Counted from the first letter of the stretch, positions 16,991 to 26,075 are shown. The stretch: 64,000 bases of DNA from Pseudochryseolinea flava (GCF_003286915.1 NZ_QMFY01000006.1:186001-250000), one strand, 5' to 3'. Numbers and translations: made by a program. Notes: generated from the sequence alone by a model not told the origin.

Positions 16991-18247
16991 ATGAAGTATT
17001 TGAAACTCTTAGCACTTGCTGCATTGCCGCTACTGTTTATACACTGCGGTGGAGGCGGCGACGATGGTGATGAGCCCAAGCCGGAAGACACGTTTAAAGT
17101 GAAAGTGTTGTTGCCAATAAAAGTTGCAAAAACAGAAGAAAAGAAAATCTATGTTCACTTGATGCCATGGTTTGAGTCTAAGGAAACGAGTGTTGATGGA
17201 AAGTGGGGCCAGCATTGGACGATGGCGAATCGCAATCCAGATGTAATCGAGGGCGGTCGCAGACAAATTGCATCGCATTATTATCCGTTGATAGGTCCCT
17301 ATGCATCGAGTGATAAATTTGTTGTCGAGTACCAGGCATTGTTAATGAAACTGGCGGGTATCGATGGCGTTGTAATCGACTGGTATGGTACAACGTCTGC
17401 GCGTGATTACCCTCAGAACGCGATCAACACAGAAGCTTTTATAGCGCAAACTGCAAAAACAGGATTGGAGTTTGCATTGGTTTATGAAGATCAATCCGTC
17501 AAGCATGCGTTCAATGATAAAAAGATTACCGATAAACTTGCACAAGGGCGCGCGGATATGGCGTATCTGAAATCGAATCACTTTTCGAGATCGAATTACA
17601 CTTTTATCGATGGGAAGCCATTACTGATGGCGTTCGGTCCACAAGAATTTCAGACGGAAGATGCGTGGTCAAATGTCTTTTCAGGGCTCACAACGAAGCC
17701 AAAATTTCTAACACTTTGGGGTGAATCAGGAGAAGCAGGAGTAAATGCCGGCGGTGAGTTTGCATGGATCTATCAAAACGAATCGTCAAGCCACACGTCA
17801 TTTCTCGATAATTTTTACAACAACGAATATGAAGGTTTAAAGATGGGATCGGCATATCCTGGCTTTAAAGATTATTACCAGCAAGGCGGGTGGGACAACG
17901 GCTACTTTTTGATCAATCACAACGGTACGGGTACACTCGAAGCGACATTGAATAAAGCACTCGCAGCAGAAGTGTCGCACATACAGTTGGCAACATGGAA
18001 TGATTACGGCGAAGGAACGATGATCGAACCAACCGTTGAATTTGGCTACAGCCTATTAACACTCTTGCAATCAAAATTAGGTTCGGCGACATCGCAAGAA
18101 CATCTCGAGATGGTTGCAAAACTCTATGCGCTTAGGGTACGGTTCAAAGACGACAAAGCAAAGCAGAAGCGGTTGGACCAGGTTTTCTATTATTTGGTAG
18201 CGTTGCAATTTGCGGATGCGAAAACGCTTCTTGATGAAGTAGATTAG
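16991..18247 (+). CDS. GH71/GH99-like glycoside hydrolase, surface lipoprotein
   Basis: 418 residues. The lipoprotein signal ends in FIHC (Cys19), followed by a Gly/Asp/Glu-rich linker (GGGGDDGDEPKPED) that suggests surface display. The catalytic region shows VHLMPWFES, WGQHWTM, ASHYYPLIGPYAS, IDGVVIDWYG (about 119-128) and WNDYGEGTMIEP (about 335-346). These are signatures of the glycoside hydrolase 71/99-like superfamily, which includes alpha-1,3-glucanases (GH71) and endo-alpha-mannosidases (GH99). The exact specificity is not readable. Pairing with an inverting alpha-glucosidase favours an alpha-glucan. It is cotranscribed with GH97 and followed by a hairpin at 18339-18374. Confidence 0.85.
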   Translation: MKYLKLLALAALPLLFIHCGGGGDDGDEPKPEDTFKVKVLLPIKVAKTEEKKIYVHLMPWFESKETSVDGKWGQHWTMANRNPDVIEGGRRQIASHYYPLIGPYASSDKFVVEYQALLMKLAGIDGVVIDWYGTTSARDYPQNAINTEAFIAQTAKTGLEFALVYEDQSVKHAFNDKKITDKLAQGRADMAYLKSNHFSRSNYTFIDGKPLLMAFGPQEFQTEDAWSNVFSGLTTKPKFLTLWGESGEAGVNAGGEFAWIYQNESSSHTSFLDNFYNNEYEGLKMGSAYPGFKDYYQQGGWDNGYFLINHNGTGTLEATLNKALAAEVSHIQLATWNDYGEGTMIEPTVEFGYSLLTLLQSKLGSATSQEHLEMVAKLYALRVRFKDDKAKQKRLDQVFYYLVALQFADAKTLLDEVD

Positions 18248-18338
18248 AAAATTAATAAACCGCAATTGTTGAGCACGAATTTCTTGAATCCAAAGTTCAG
18301 GAAGTAGTGTGGTAAATATTTTTCTAAAAGTATCGTGA

Positions 18339-18374
18339 TGATCGGAAGTGATTTTATCTTCCGATCATTTCTTT
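18339..18374 (+). terminator. Hairpin terminator after the GH71/99-like gene
   Basis: A ten-base perfect stem, TGATCGGAAG (18339-18348) with CTTCCGATCA (18358-18367), followed by TTTCTTT. Confidence 0.75.
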
Positions 18375-18443
18375 CATTTAATTTCGAAAAAGATTAATTT
18401 GTCGATAACTCTCTGCAATACCAGACGCAAATATTGATTCCTG

Positions 18444-20057
18444 ATGAGGCTCTTATTCCTGCTCACTTTTCTTTTTGTTTACGCTACAGCATTTACACAA
18501 ACTGATAATGACAGGCTACTCCATGAGCTCGACAAAACGCTGGAGAAAAAATCCGAGTATGTGCGTGAAAAGCAAAACCGTATTGATGGTATTAAACGGT
18601 CGCTGTCACAGTTACAAGGCGGAAACGTCTTTCCCGTTTATTTGAAGCTTTACGAAGAATATAAAACATTTATCTATGACTCCGCATTCCTGTACGCGCG
18701 AAAGTTACAGGAAGTAGCGTATCGTGAGCGTAATCCTATTCGCATTGACGTCGCTAAAATCAAACTCAGTTTTGTACTGTTGTCTTCAGGGATGTTTAAT
18801 GAAGCGTTGGACACACTTAATAGTGTACGCCCAAAAGCGCTACCAGACTCTTCAAAGATTGAGTACTACGCTGTGATGGCTCGGACGTATTACGACCTGA
18901 TCGACTTTAACAAAGACGAATATTATACCGCACGTTATCGCGCACGTGGCAATGTATACATCGACTCAGCTATTCAGCATAGCAATCCAGGTACTGTGCA
19001 GCATATGCTGATGCATGCGCTGCAGAATGTAAAAACGCTTCGTTGGGATTCAGCGCGTACTGATTTTGAATATATCATCAATCGATTTCGGTTGAGCGAT
19101 CCGCAGCTTGGTGTCGCGGCGAGTACACTTGGATATATTTACTTGAAAGCTGGTGACGAAGAAAAAGCGATACACTTTCTCACACGTGCGGCGATCGCCG
19201 ATATTCGCTCCTGTACTAAAGAGACGCTTGCAATACTTAATCTAGCGGAAATTCTCTATGAAAACGGGGATGTTAAACTTGCATACAACTACGTGAAGCA
19301 GGCGATGGAAGACGCTAATTTTTACGGCGCACGACATCGGAAAATTCAAGTTGCATCAATCTTTCCGCTCATTGAAGGGGATGAACTCAACACCGTGGAG
19401 AAACAACGGAAATTATTATTTCTGTATTCAATTGCCGTTACCGTACTCTCTTTACTCATCATCATTTTTGCCGTAATCATATTTAAACAAATTAAAAAGC
19501 TTCAAGCGGCAAAGGAGATCATCACGGCAGCAAACAACAACTTGCAAGAGGCGAATACAAAAATGCAAGAAGTTAATGTGAAACTGATGGAAGCCAATAA
19601 AATCAAAGAAGAGTATATCGGTTACTATTTCAATATCAACACGGAATACTTGGAGAAGATTGAAGCATTCCGCCGCTCCATTGACAATAAATTGATGGCA
19701 AAGAAGTTCGATGAAATCAAATATGTCGTCAGTGGAATCAATATTAAAAAAGAGCGTGAAGAATTGTATTTCAGTTTCGATAAAGTATTTGTAAAACTGT
19801 TCCCCGAGTTTGTTCCTACGTTTAACTCCTTCTTTGCCGACGAAGATAAAATCGTACTGAAAGACGGTCAGTTACTCAATACTGAACTTCGGATTTTTGC
19901 ATTGATACGCATGGGTATTCATGACGCAGAAAAGATCGCGAAGATTCTTGACTATTCTGTCAATACAATCTACTCCTACAAAGCCCGCATTAAAAGTAAA
20001 TCGCTTATTCCCAACGAAGAGTTTGAGAAGAAAATAATGGACATCAGGGCGATTTAA
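18444..20057 (+). CDS. Membrane-anchored TPR/HTH regulator (DUF6377-type), PUL-associated
   Basis: 537 residues. A signal peptide (to AFTQ) leads a periplasmic domain of paired TPR-like helices (about 20-310). One transmembrane helix follows (about 324-348), then a coiled coil (350-392) and a cytoplasmic region. The C-terminal part ends in a LuxR-like helix-turn-helix (TELRIFALIRMGIHDAEKIAKIL, then SVNTIYSYKARIK, about 480-516). The layout matches the SusC/D-linked proteins annotated DUF6377, which resemble SusR in having a periplasmic sensor directly coupled to a DNA-binding tail. Lying inside this PUL, it probably senses released oligosaccharide and activates the locus. Direct DNA binding is inferred. 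Confidence 0.85.
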   Translation: MRLLFLLTFLFVYATAFTQTDNDRLLHELDKTLEKKSEYVREKQNRIDGIKRSLSQLQGGNVFPVYLKLYEEYKTFIYDSAFLYARKLQEVAYRERNPIRIDVAKIKLSFVLLSSGMFNEALDTLNSVRPKALPDSSKIEYYAVMARTYYDLIDFNKDEYYTARYRARGNVYIDSAIQHSNPGTVQHMLMHALQNVKTLRWDSARTDFEYIINRFRLSDPQLGVAASTLGYIYLKAGDEEKAIHFLTRAAIADIRSCTKETLAILNLAEILYENGDVKLAYNYVKQAMEDANFYGARHRKIQVASIFPLIEGDELNTVEKQRKLLFLYSIAVTVLSLLIIIFAVIIFKQIKKLQAAKEIITAANNNLQEANTKMQEVNVKLMEANKIKEEYIGYYFNINTEYLEKIEAFRRSIDNKLMAKKFDEIKYVVSGINIKKEREELYFSFDKVFVKLFPEFVPTFNSFFADEDKIVLKDGQLLNTELRIFALIRMGIHDAEKIAKILDYSVNTIYSYKARIKSKSLIPNEEFEKKIMDIRAI

Positions 20058-20273
20058 TACCTGCTGATATCAAGTCTATGCTGTGCGTGAAATGCGGAAC
20101 CACAAGCGTGTGTTGTGTTGATTAATGTTGTCTGACCAATGAATTGTTGCGGCGCGGTAGCAATTCACTAAACGAAAGTAGTCCCCATAAGCGTCTATAT
20201 TTCGCCCATATTTTCTTGATTAGGGTTTATCTTAAATGCCTGTAAATCAAAATTCTAGTATCATTCGGGTGCT

Positions 20274-20303
20274 CTTTTTTTTGGATTTTCCATTGCAAAA
20301 TTG
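20274..20303 (+). promoter_or_regulatory. Shared 30-nt PUL upstream element, copy 3
   Basis: C, eight T, GGATTTT, then CCATTGCAAAATTG; 25 of 30 positions match copy 1. It ends 85 bp before the chosen ATG. Confidence 0.5.
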
Positions 20304-20329
20304 ACCGCGGCTAATGTTTAAAATTTCTT

Positions 20330-20343
20330 TGTTAACGATTGCG
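20330..20343 (+). promoter_or_regulatory. Candidate operator, copy 3 (IPT lipoprotein)
   Basis: TGTTAACGATTGCG, centred on CG. It matches copy 2 in the reverse orientation at 13 of 14 positions. Confidence 0.5.
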
Positions 20344-20388
20344 AAATCGATTAAACAACAGCCCAAACCCAATCTAAACAGTTCCCCT

Positions 20389-21339
20389 ATGAATGAAATG
20401 ACTACCAAACGCCTTATTGCAGGTGCCCGAAAAAAGAGTCTCGTTCGTGTGTTAACCTTGCTTTGTTGCATGAGCACACTTTTCCTGGTTTTTGCTTGCG
20501 AAGAAGATGAGCCCGGTGGTGGCCCCGTTCCAACCATAACCTCGATGGCGCCACTTGAAGGACTTGTCGGCGACGAAGTGACGATCAAAGGAACAGATTT
20601 GAACGAAGTTATTAGCGTGTATTTCGGCGGTGTAAAAACAAAGCCAAGCTCAAAAACAAAAGATGAACTTAAAGTGCTCGTTCCTCCTGGTGGTGCAAGT
20701 GGTGAAGTCAAATTAACCTACGAGATGGGACACATCATTACTGAGCAAGACTTTACCGTTACTTTTCGACAAGTCGTGATTTCGCGCTTTACAGAAGCAA
20801 ATCTTGAGGAGGCCTGGCCTAAGTCTGAAGACACCGGCGAAATTACAGTAAGCGAATTCCCAACCGAAGCAGGTAACACATTCTTTCGTCTTAAAGGCGG
20901 CGACACAAATAAGAATCACTGGCTCGGCGGACGTTATCATGGAACCGGTAACCCGGAGACACCGCTCGGCGTTGAAGAGACGGATGCGGCCAAAGTGTTT
21001 TTCAATGTAAAAGTGAAAAGCAATGTTGACGTGAACCCTGAAGCATACCCAAAAGCGAAACTCGTATTCTATGTGTACGACGCTGAAGCTGACAGCAAAA
21101 AGAAAAATTGGGAGATCGACTTTCCTGTAACGTCAACGAATTGGAGTGTAATCAGTATTGCCGCCGCCGATTTCCATCGCTGGAACGGATCGGGATTCAG
21201 TGATTTTTCTGGTGACATTGAATCGGTTTCTGAAATCGCATTGTATCTCACAGGAGGTTCTGATGCAGTCTACGATATTTCTTTCGACGATGTGATTTTC
21301 TCTGAAGGCACTGCGCTAGGAACAATTCTTAAACCTTAG
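20389..21339 (+). CDS. IPT/TIG-domain surface glycan-binding lipoprotein (SusE/F-position protein)
   Basis: 316 residues from the ATG at 20389; a second ATG three codons on is also possible. The lipoprotein signal ends in VFAC (Cys37), followed at once by EEDE, an acidic surface-export signal. An IPT/TIG domain follows (PTITSMAPLEGLVGDEVTI to about residue 125), then a C-terminal jelly-roll-like domain (about 130-315) with features of a carbohydrate-binding module, including several exposed Trp/Tyr. In PULs this position is held by surface glycan-binding proteins that help SusD recruit polymer. It has its own promoter elements shared with SusC and GH97. Ligand unknown. Confidence 0.85.
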   Translation: MNEMTTKRLIAGARKKSLVRVLTLLCCMSTLFLVFACEEDEPGGGPVPTITSMAPLEGLVGDEVTIKGTDLNEVISVYFGGVKTKPSSKTKDELKVLVPPGGASGEVKLTYEMGHIITEQDFTVTFRQVVISRFTEANLEEAWPKSEDTGEITVSEFPTEAGNTFFRLKGGDTNKNHWLGGRYHGTGNPETPLGVEETDAAKVFFNVKVKSNVDVNPEAYPKAKLVFYVYDAEADSKKKNWEIDFPVTSTNWSVISIAAADFHRWNGSGFSDFSGDIESVSEIALYLTGGSDAVYDISFDDVIFSEGTALGTILKP

Positions 21340-21366
21340 TCAACGTACTTGAGGAAATAAATTGGG

Positions 21367-21396
21367 AATACGGAGGAATTATCTTCCGTATTTCTT
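21367..21396 (+). terminator. Hairpin after the IPT lipoprotein gene
   Basis: AATACGGA (21367-21374) pairs with TCCGTATT (21385-21392), followed by a weak T-rich tail. It resembles the hairpin at 18339. Confidence 0.6.
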
Positions 21397-21422
21397 TCAC
21401 AGACACTACCTAAAACAGAACT

Positions 21423-21827
21423 ATGAAAGGTTATCTAAATGAGTATGCACTAACAGCAGGTCTACTGCTTCTCTGTATGGCGGTGGCACATGCTGTCTAC
21501 GGTGAAATGGTGGTATTCAATGATCTTCGTTTTATGAGTTTCGATCGCGCTCTGTTTGCAACGATCTACCTTCCCTGGCATCAAATATCGTTGGTACTGT
21601 TGCTCAGTGCTATCGGTCTTGTCATCTCTTCTTTTAAACGCGAGTACAAACCAATTCAATATTTCGTTTTGTTTGTTACCATCAGTAACCTCGCAATTTT
21701 TCTGGTCACCATCCTTAGGAATTCTGGCAAAGCTTTGTTTTTTCAGGCATGGCCACAAGTTTTTTTCTTTCTCATCCTTGTGCTGCTGATTGTGCTGGGC
21801 CAACGAAAAAAAGAAGCGAACCGATAA
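21423..21827 (+). CDS. Four-helix membrane protein, unknown function
   Basis: 134 residues with four hydrophobic segments (about 8-27, 42-67, 76-97 and 103-126) and a basic tail (RQRKKEANR). I do not recognise the family. It begins 84 bp after the IPT lipoprotein, beyond a hairpin, and is followed at 8 bp by the small gene at 21836, so these two are probably cotranscribed. Nothing ties it to glycan use except position. Confidence 0.7.
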   Translation: MKGYLNEYALTAGLLLLCMAVAHAVYGEMVVFNDLRFMSFDRALFATIYLPWHQISLVLLLSAIGLVISSFKREYKPIQYFVLFVTISNLAIFLVTILRNSGKALFFQAWPQVFFFLILVLLIVLGQRKKEANR

Positions 21828-21835
21828 CTACGCTC

Positions 21836-22174
21836 ATGACTGCAACAACGATCTTGTACGATAAGGTAATTTTCACAAAACATCCTGAAGGGAAGAAGGG
21901 TGCTTGTATTTCGAAAGATGACTATGTGCAGCTGCGCGAGTCGATCTTAACGGTACTTGAACAAACGGATCGTATCACCTTGCCCGAATTGATTGATATC
22001 ATTCAGCGAAATCTACCCCTCGATGGCCATGCTAACATTGCCTGGCGAATTTTGGTCGTGAAACTTGACTTGGAAGCGAAAGGTCTCATTCGATCCGTTC
22101 CGAATAGGCTTGATCGTTATATGGTTCATCTCAAACTCAACCGACGTGAACTGCGTCGACTGAAGGCTGCGTGA
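21836..22174 (+). CDS. DUF6958-like small protein
   Basis: 112 residues from the ATG at 21836, which starts 8 bp after the preceding stop; a longer frame upstream overlaps the membrane protein gene and is unlikely. It contains HPEGKKGACISKDDYVQLRESIL (about 14-36) and a winged-helix-like region ending VKLDLEAKGLIRSVPN. The HPEGKKG motif and the fold are as I recall for DUF6958. The helical winged shape hints at DNA binding or an adaptor role, but function is unknown. It is soluble and basic. Confidence 0.7.
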   Translation: MTATTILYDKVIFTKHPEGKKGACISKDDYVQLRESILTVLEQTDRITLPELIDIIQRNLPLDGHANIAWRILVVKLDLEAKGLIRSVPNRLDRYMVHLKLNRRELRRLKAA

Positions 22175-22290
22175 CTTGTTGAAATAAATTCCCACTCACA
22201 CGAACACTCTCACACGTTATGTTAATGTGAGCATGCAATTGAACAACCCGTGTGTTCACCGATTGGAATAATGTTTTAGCGGACACCAGT

Positions 22291-25200
22291 ATGCGACACT
22301 GGGCACAAAAAACACTTCTACTTTTTCTACTTGTACCGCTGGCTGCTTTCGGAAAGAAACCAAAGATTACTGGCCAAGTGCCCGTATCAATAACAGCAGG
22401 TACTTCCTATACTATTAAACTCCAAGACCTTCAAGTTGATGACAATAACTATCCGCAGGGATATGTGCTTAACGTTTTCGATGGGAAGGATTATACGGTA
22501 ATTCAACATACCGTCACGCCCGATCCGTCATTTCAAGGAAAATTAAAAGTGCCAATAACTGTTTCAAACAATGAAGATGAAAGTAAACGATTTGATTTCA
22601 TCATCGACATAGCGGTTCAGCAACAGGAACCTCCTGTCATCACCGGACAATCACCGTTGAGCACAAACGAAGGACAGGCTATAGCCATCGCGCTTACCGA
22701 TTTGATTGTAAGTGATCCTGATAGCAATTACCCCGAAGGATTTTCATTAACGCTGTATGAAGGCAGTGGCTACACTTTTAGCGGAACAACCATAACGCCC
22801 GATGCAGGATTTGCTGGTACGTTAACGATTCCCGTGTCGGTCAACGATGGAACTGCAAATAGTGAACTCTTTAATCTTCAGGTTACGGTTGTTGCTGCTC
22901 CCAATCAACCACCAACGATCACAGGACAGGTTGCGCTCTCCACACCTGAAAATACACCGCTAACAATTTTGCTTTCTCACCTCACCGTGTCGGATGCCGA
23001 TAATAATTATCCAGAAGGCTTTACATTATCACTTCAGGGAGGGGAAAATTATTCTGTCAATGGTGCGACGATCACGCCCACAGCAGGATTCTCAGGAACA
23101 CTTACCGTTCCCGTTACGGTGAACGATGGAACAGATTCAAGCACGCCATTTTCACTCGCTGTTACCGTCTCGTCAGTAAATACGCAACCAACCATCACCG
23201 GACAAGTCCCTTTGTCGACGCCCGAGAACACGGCGATCACCATTGCGTTCGCGCATCTTACCGTAAGCGATCCAGACGATACTTATCCTGATGGCTTCAC
23301 CTTGAATGTTGCTGCCGGCGCAAATTATACTGTCAACGGTACTACTGTAACGCCATCAGCAGGATTTTCAGGGACACTCATAGTTCCTGTTACCGTAAAC
23401 GATGGTGAAGATACCAGTGTTCCTTTTAACGTATCCATTGCCGTAACGAATGTAAATGCTGTTCCAGTGATCACGGGTCAGGTTGCACTGACAACGCCGC
23501 GTAACACGCCCATCACTTTACAACTCTCGCATCTGACGGTACAGGACACTGATAATAATTATCCATCGGGTTTTACGTTGCACGTAACACCCGGTTTGAA
23601 CTATACTGTTAACGGCACGACAGTAACGCCCTCAGTAGATTTTACAGGCTCGTTATCAATACCCGTTAGTGTAAATGATGGTACCGATGAAAGTGCTTTG
23701 TTTAATTTGGTCGTCGGTGTTTCCGCGCCGGCGAATGTAGTTCCTGTTATCACAGGGCAAACACCAATGACCATTACTGAAAATTCAACAGCTACATTAC
23801 AGCTCTCGCATCTTACAGTAAACGACGCCGATGATGCCTATCCCACCGGTTTCACATTGAAAATACTTCCGGGTACCAACTATACCTTTAATGATAATGT
23901 TGTGACGCCCGCTGCAAATTTTACGGGTACATTAACGGTGAAAATTGTCGTCAATGATGGCGAGGCCGATAGTCAACCGTTCAACTTCAGCATCACCGTT
24001 AATCCAACCGTTAATGTAGCGCCGAAAATAACCGGACAAGTTCCAATTACCATCAAAGAGAACGAGCCACTCGTTGTGGAACTTACGCATCTCATTGTTA
24101 CCGATCCCGACAATACTTTTCCAAATGATTTTTCTTTGGCAGTAATTGGTGGCGCGAACTATTCTGTTGCTGGCGATATCATCACACCTGTTTTAAATTT
24201 TACGGGAGCAATCAATGTGAAAGTCACCGTTAGCGACGGGGAGAGCACCAGTGCGCCATTCAATCTTCTTGTTACTGTCGTAGAGAATAATGTAAATCAA
24301 CCACCGGTTATTACAGGCCAAGTTGGATTAAGTACATTTAAAAATGTGGCATTCAAAATATTGCTATCGCACCTCGCTGTAAGTGATCCTGATAATACTT
24401 TTCCGACTGGCTTTGTGTTGAAGGTGTTGCCTGGTCTTAACTACACGGTCTCAGGCACAACGGTGAAACCGACATTGAATTTTCTGGGAATACTTGCCGT
24501 GAATGTAGTTGTTAACGATGGTACTGTCGACAGCGCACCTTTCGCATTAAAGATACAGGTAATTGAAAAAAACGTGATGCAGATTATAGGACAAGTACCA
24601 CTTACTATTCCAGAAGATTCGTCGCTGGTGTTGAAGTTGACAGACTTAAAAGTAAATGATACTGAAAGCGCATATCCAACAGGTTTTGCATTAACTGTTT
24701 CGCCAGGCGAACATTATACCCTAGACAACACGACAATTATTCCTGAAAGAAACTACGCTGGTAATCTTACCGTGAGTGTCACTGTTAATAAAGGCGGAGC
24801 AGCAACACCACCTTTCAATGTGTTGGTCGTTATTACGCCGGTGAATGATGCGCCGCTATTGAGCGAACTCGAATTGGATCCGTTGCTTTACAAGGCCAAT
24901 GGTGGAAGTACTTACCTCACAGAGAATGCAGTAGTCACCGATGTCGATGATCAGGAACTCTTGCTGGCCGAAGTCGGACTAGATGAAAACATCTATCAAC
25001 AGGGCAGCGATTTGCTGACATTCGAAAATACTGCCAATATTCGAAGTGTGTTTGATGCGAACACAGGCGTGCTTACACTGGTCGGTGCAGCGACACTTGA
25101 AGAGTACACAACGGCTATACGACGTGTGCAGTATCAGTTTGTTAGTGGTGATACGTTGCCAACGTCGTTGAACAAAACAATTTGGTTTCGGTTGAATGAT

Positions 25201-25533
25201 GGAAAAATTCAGGGTGAAAAACAATCGCGTGTTGTGACCCTTGGTGAAAGTTTCGTACTTGACATACCGAATGCATTTACACCAAATCAAGATTTGTCGA
25301 ACGATACTTGGAAGATAGGTTCATCAAGTAGTAGTGCCGCACTCGATCTGGCGATAATTCGTGTGTATGATAAGCGAGGTTTGCTCGTGTTTGAAGCGCA
25401 AGGATTGCAGTCGGAGTGGGATGGTAATTTTAATGGCGAACCGCTTCCTCCCGATGCCTACTTTTATACGATCGAATTAAATATGGCTTTCTCAACATCG
25501 CGGCACAAAGGTGTTGTCATGATTCTTCGCTAA
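22291..25533 (+). CDS. Large secreted repeat adhesin with nine cadherin-like units and type B T9SS domain
   Basis: 1,080 residues from the ATG at 22291, which gives a clean signal peptide (LLLFLLVPLAAFG); an in-frame GTG at 22252 is an alternative. Nine tandem units of 91-94 residues begin with ITGQ (unit starts at 22366, 22639, 22918, 23194, 23470, 23749, 24028, 24310 and 24583). Each carries the pattern LSHLTVSDPDNNYPxGF, then NYTVNGTTVTP and VNDGxxxSxPF, an Ig/cadherin-like fold with Asp-rich calcium-binding-type loops. A further domain follows (about 840-990), then a gliding-motility-type C-terminal domain (IPNAFTPN, about 995-1080) that acts as a type B T9SS signal. It is probably a surface adhesin or matrix protein. 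Confidence 0.9.
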   Translation: MRHWAQKTLLLFLLVPLAAFGKKPKITGQVPVSITAGTSYTIKLQDLQVDDNNYPQGYVLNVFDGKDYTVIQHTVTPDPSFQGKLKVPITVSNNEDESKRFDFIIDIAVQQQEPPVITGQSPLSTNEGQAIAIALTDLIVSDPDSNYPEGFSLTLYEGSGYTFSGTTITPDAGFAGTLTIPVSVNDGTANSELFNLQVTVVAAPNQPPTITGQVALSTPENTPLTILLSHLTVSDADNNYPEGFTLSLQGGENYSVNGATITPTAGFSGTLTVPVTVNDGTDSSTPFSLAVTVSSVNTQPTITGQVPLSTPENTAITIAFAHLTVSDPDDTYPDGFTLNVAAGANYTVNGTTVTPSAGFSGTLIVPVTVNDGEDTSVPFNVSIAVTNVNAVPVITGQVALTTPRNTPITLQLSHLTVQDTDNNYPSGFTLHVTPGLNYTVNGTTVTPSVDFTGSLSIPVSVNDGTDESALFNLVVGVSAPANVVPVITGQTPMTITENSTATLQLSHLTVNDADDAYPTGFTLKILPGTNYTFNDNVVTPAANFTGTLTVKIVVNDGEADSQPFNFSITVNPTVNVAPKITGQVPITIKENEPLVVELTHLIVTDPDNTFPNDFSLAVIGGANYSVAGDIITPVLNFTGAINVKVTVSDGESTSAPFNLLVTVVENNVNQPPVITGQVGLSTFKNVAFKILLSHLAVSDPDNTFPTGFVLKVLPGLNYTVSGTTVKPTLNFLGILAVNVVVNDGTVDSAPFALKIQVIEKNVMQIIGQVPLTIPEDSSLVLKLTDLKVNDTESAYPTGFALTVSPGEHYTLDNTTIIPERNYAGNLTVSVTVNKGGAATPPFNVLVVITPVNDAPLLSELELDPLLYKANGGSTYLTENAVVTDVDDQELLLAEVGLDENIYQQGSDLLTFENTANIRSVFDANTGVLTLVGAATLEEYTTAIRRVQYQFVSGDTLPTSLNKTIWFRLNDGKIQGEKQSRVVTLGESFVLDIPNAFTPNQDLSNDTWKIGSSSSSAALDLAIIRVYDKRGLLVFEAQGLQSEWDGNFNGEPLPPDAYFYTIELNMAFSTSRHKGVVMILR
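22366..24845 (+). repeat. Nine tandem ~280-bp coding repeats
   Basis: Unit-to-unit distances are 273, 279, 276, 276, 279, 279, 282 and 273 bp. Units 3 to 5 are the most alike. The first and ninth are the most diverged. Confidence 0.85.
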
Positions 25534-25664
25534 CTTTTTGGCATCAGATTTTAATAGGGCGAAAGATGTAGACACGCTTCTACAAGTTGCACCGAAAACA
25601 ATATTCTTTATTGCCAATGATCGATTGTGCCGGGCGTTATGTAAAATAAGATGTAATTTGTACA

Positions 25665-26072
25665 ATGCTCTCAATTGTATCACCGATCACATGTTTTTTA
25701 ATAGACGACGACGCCGACGATGTTGAGATCTTTTCGATCGCTGCGGCTGAAATTGAAGCACCGATCGTATGTGTAACGGCAGTCGACGGTGTCGACGCAT
25801 TGAACAAATTGAGTGGCGACGATAAGTTTATTCCTGACTTTATTTTTCTAGACTTGAATATGCCTCGCATGAATGGTAAGCAAACGCTCGCTGAGATAAA
25901 AAAAATACCAAGGTTAGCACACATTCCTGTCATTATTTATTCCACTTCGGCACGGCCACTCGACGTTGAAGAAACGCTGCAGCTTGGTGCGTTCCATTTT
26001 CTTACGAAACCATCGAGCATAACCAAGTTGACAAAAGAACTTTCCGCATTGATAAACTATCAGCGAAATTAA
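25665..26072 (+). CDS. Single-domain response regulator (CheY/Rcp1-like)
   Basis: 135 residues, a receiver domain only. The acidic pocket is at Asp14-Asp16, the phospho-acceptor is Asp63 (FLDLNMP), Ser/Thr switch residues lie in IIYSTSA and Lys is in FLTKPS. The output must be by protein contact, since no effector domain follows. The kinase gene begins 3 bp after its stop, so they are one operon and probable partners. It lies downstream of the adhesin gene; a link to that gene is unproven. Confidence 0.93.
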   Translation: MLSIVSPITCFLIDDDADDVEIFSIAAAEIEAPIVCVTAVDGVDALNKLSGDDKFIPDFIFLDLNMPRMNGKQTLAEIKKIPRLAHIPVIIYSTSARPLDVEETLQLGAFHFLTKPSSITKLTKELSALINYQRN

Positions 26073-26075
26073 AAC

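Larger units (their letters stand above)
20058..20388 (+). promoter_or_regulatory. 331-bp region upstream of the IPT lipoprotein
   Basis: No gene is seen. It contains copy 3 of the 30-nt element (20274-20303) and copy 3 of the near-palindrome (20330-20343). The operator would fall inside the coding region if translation began at the upstream in-frame ATG (20314), one reason to prefer 20389. Confidence 0.5.

Noticed and set aside
21749-21835. Upstream start for the DUF6958-like gene overlapping the membrane protein gene
   Set aside because: The ATG at 21836 removes the overlap and matches the start of the conserved region.
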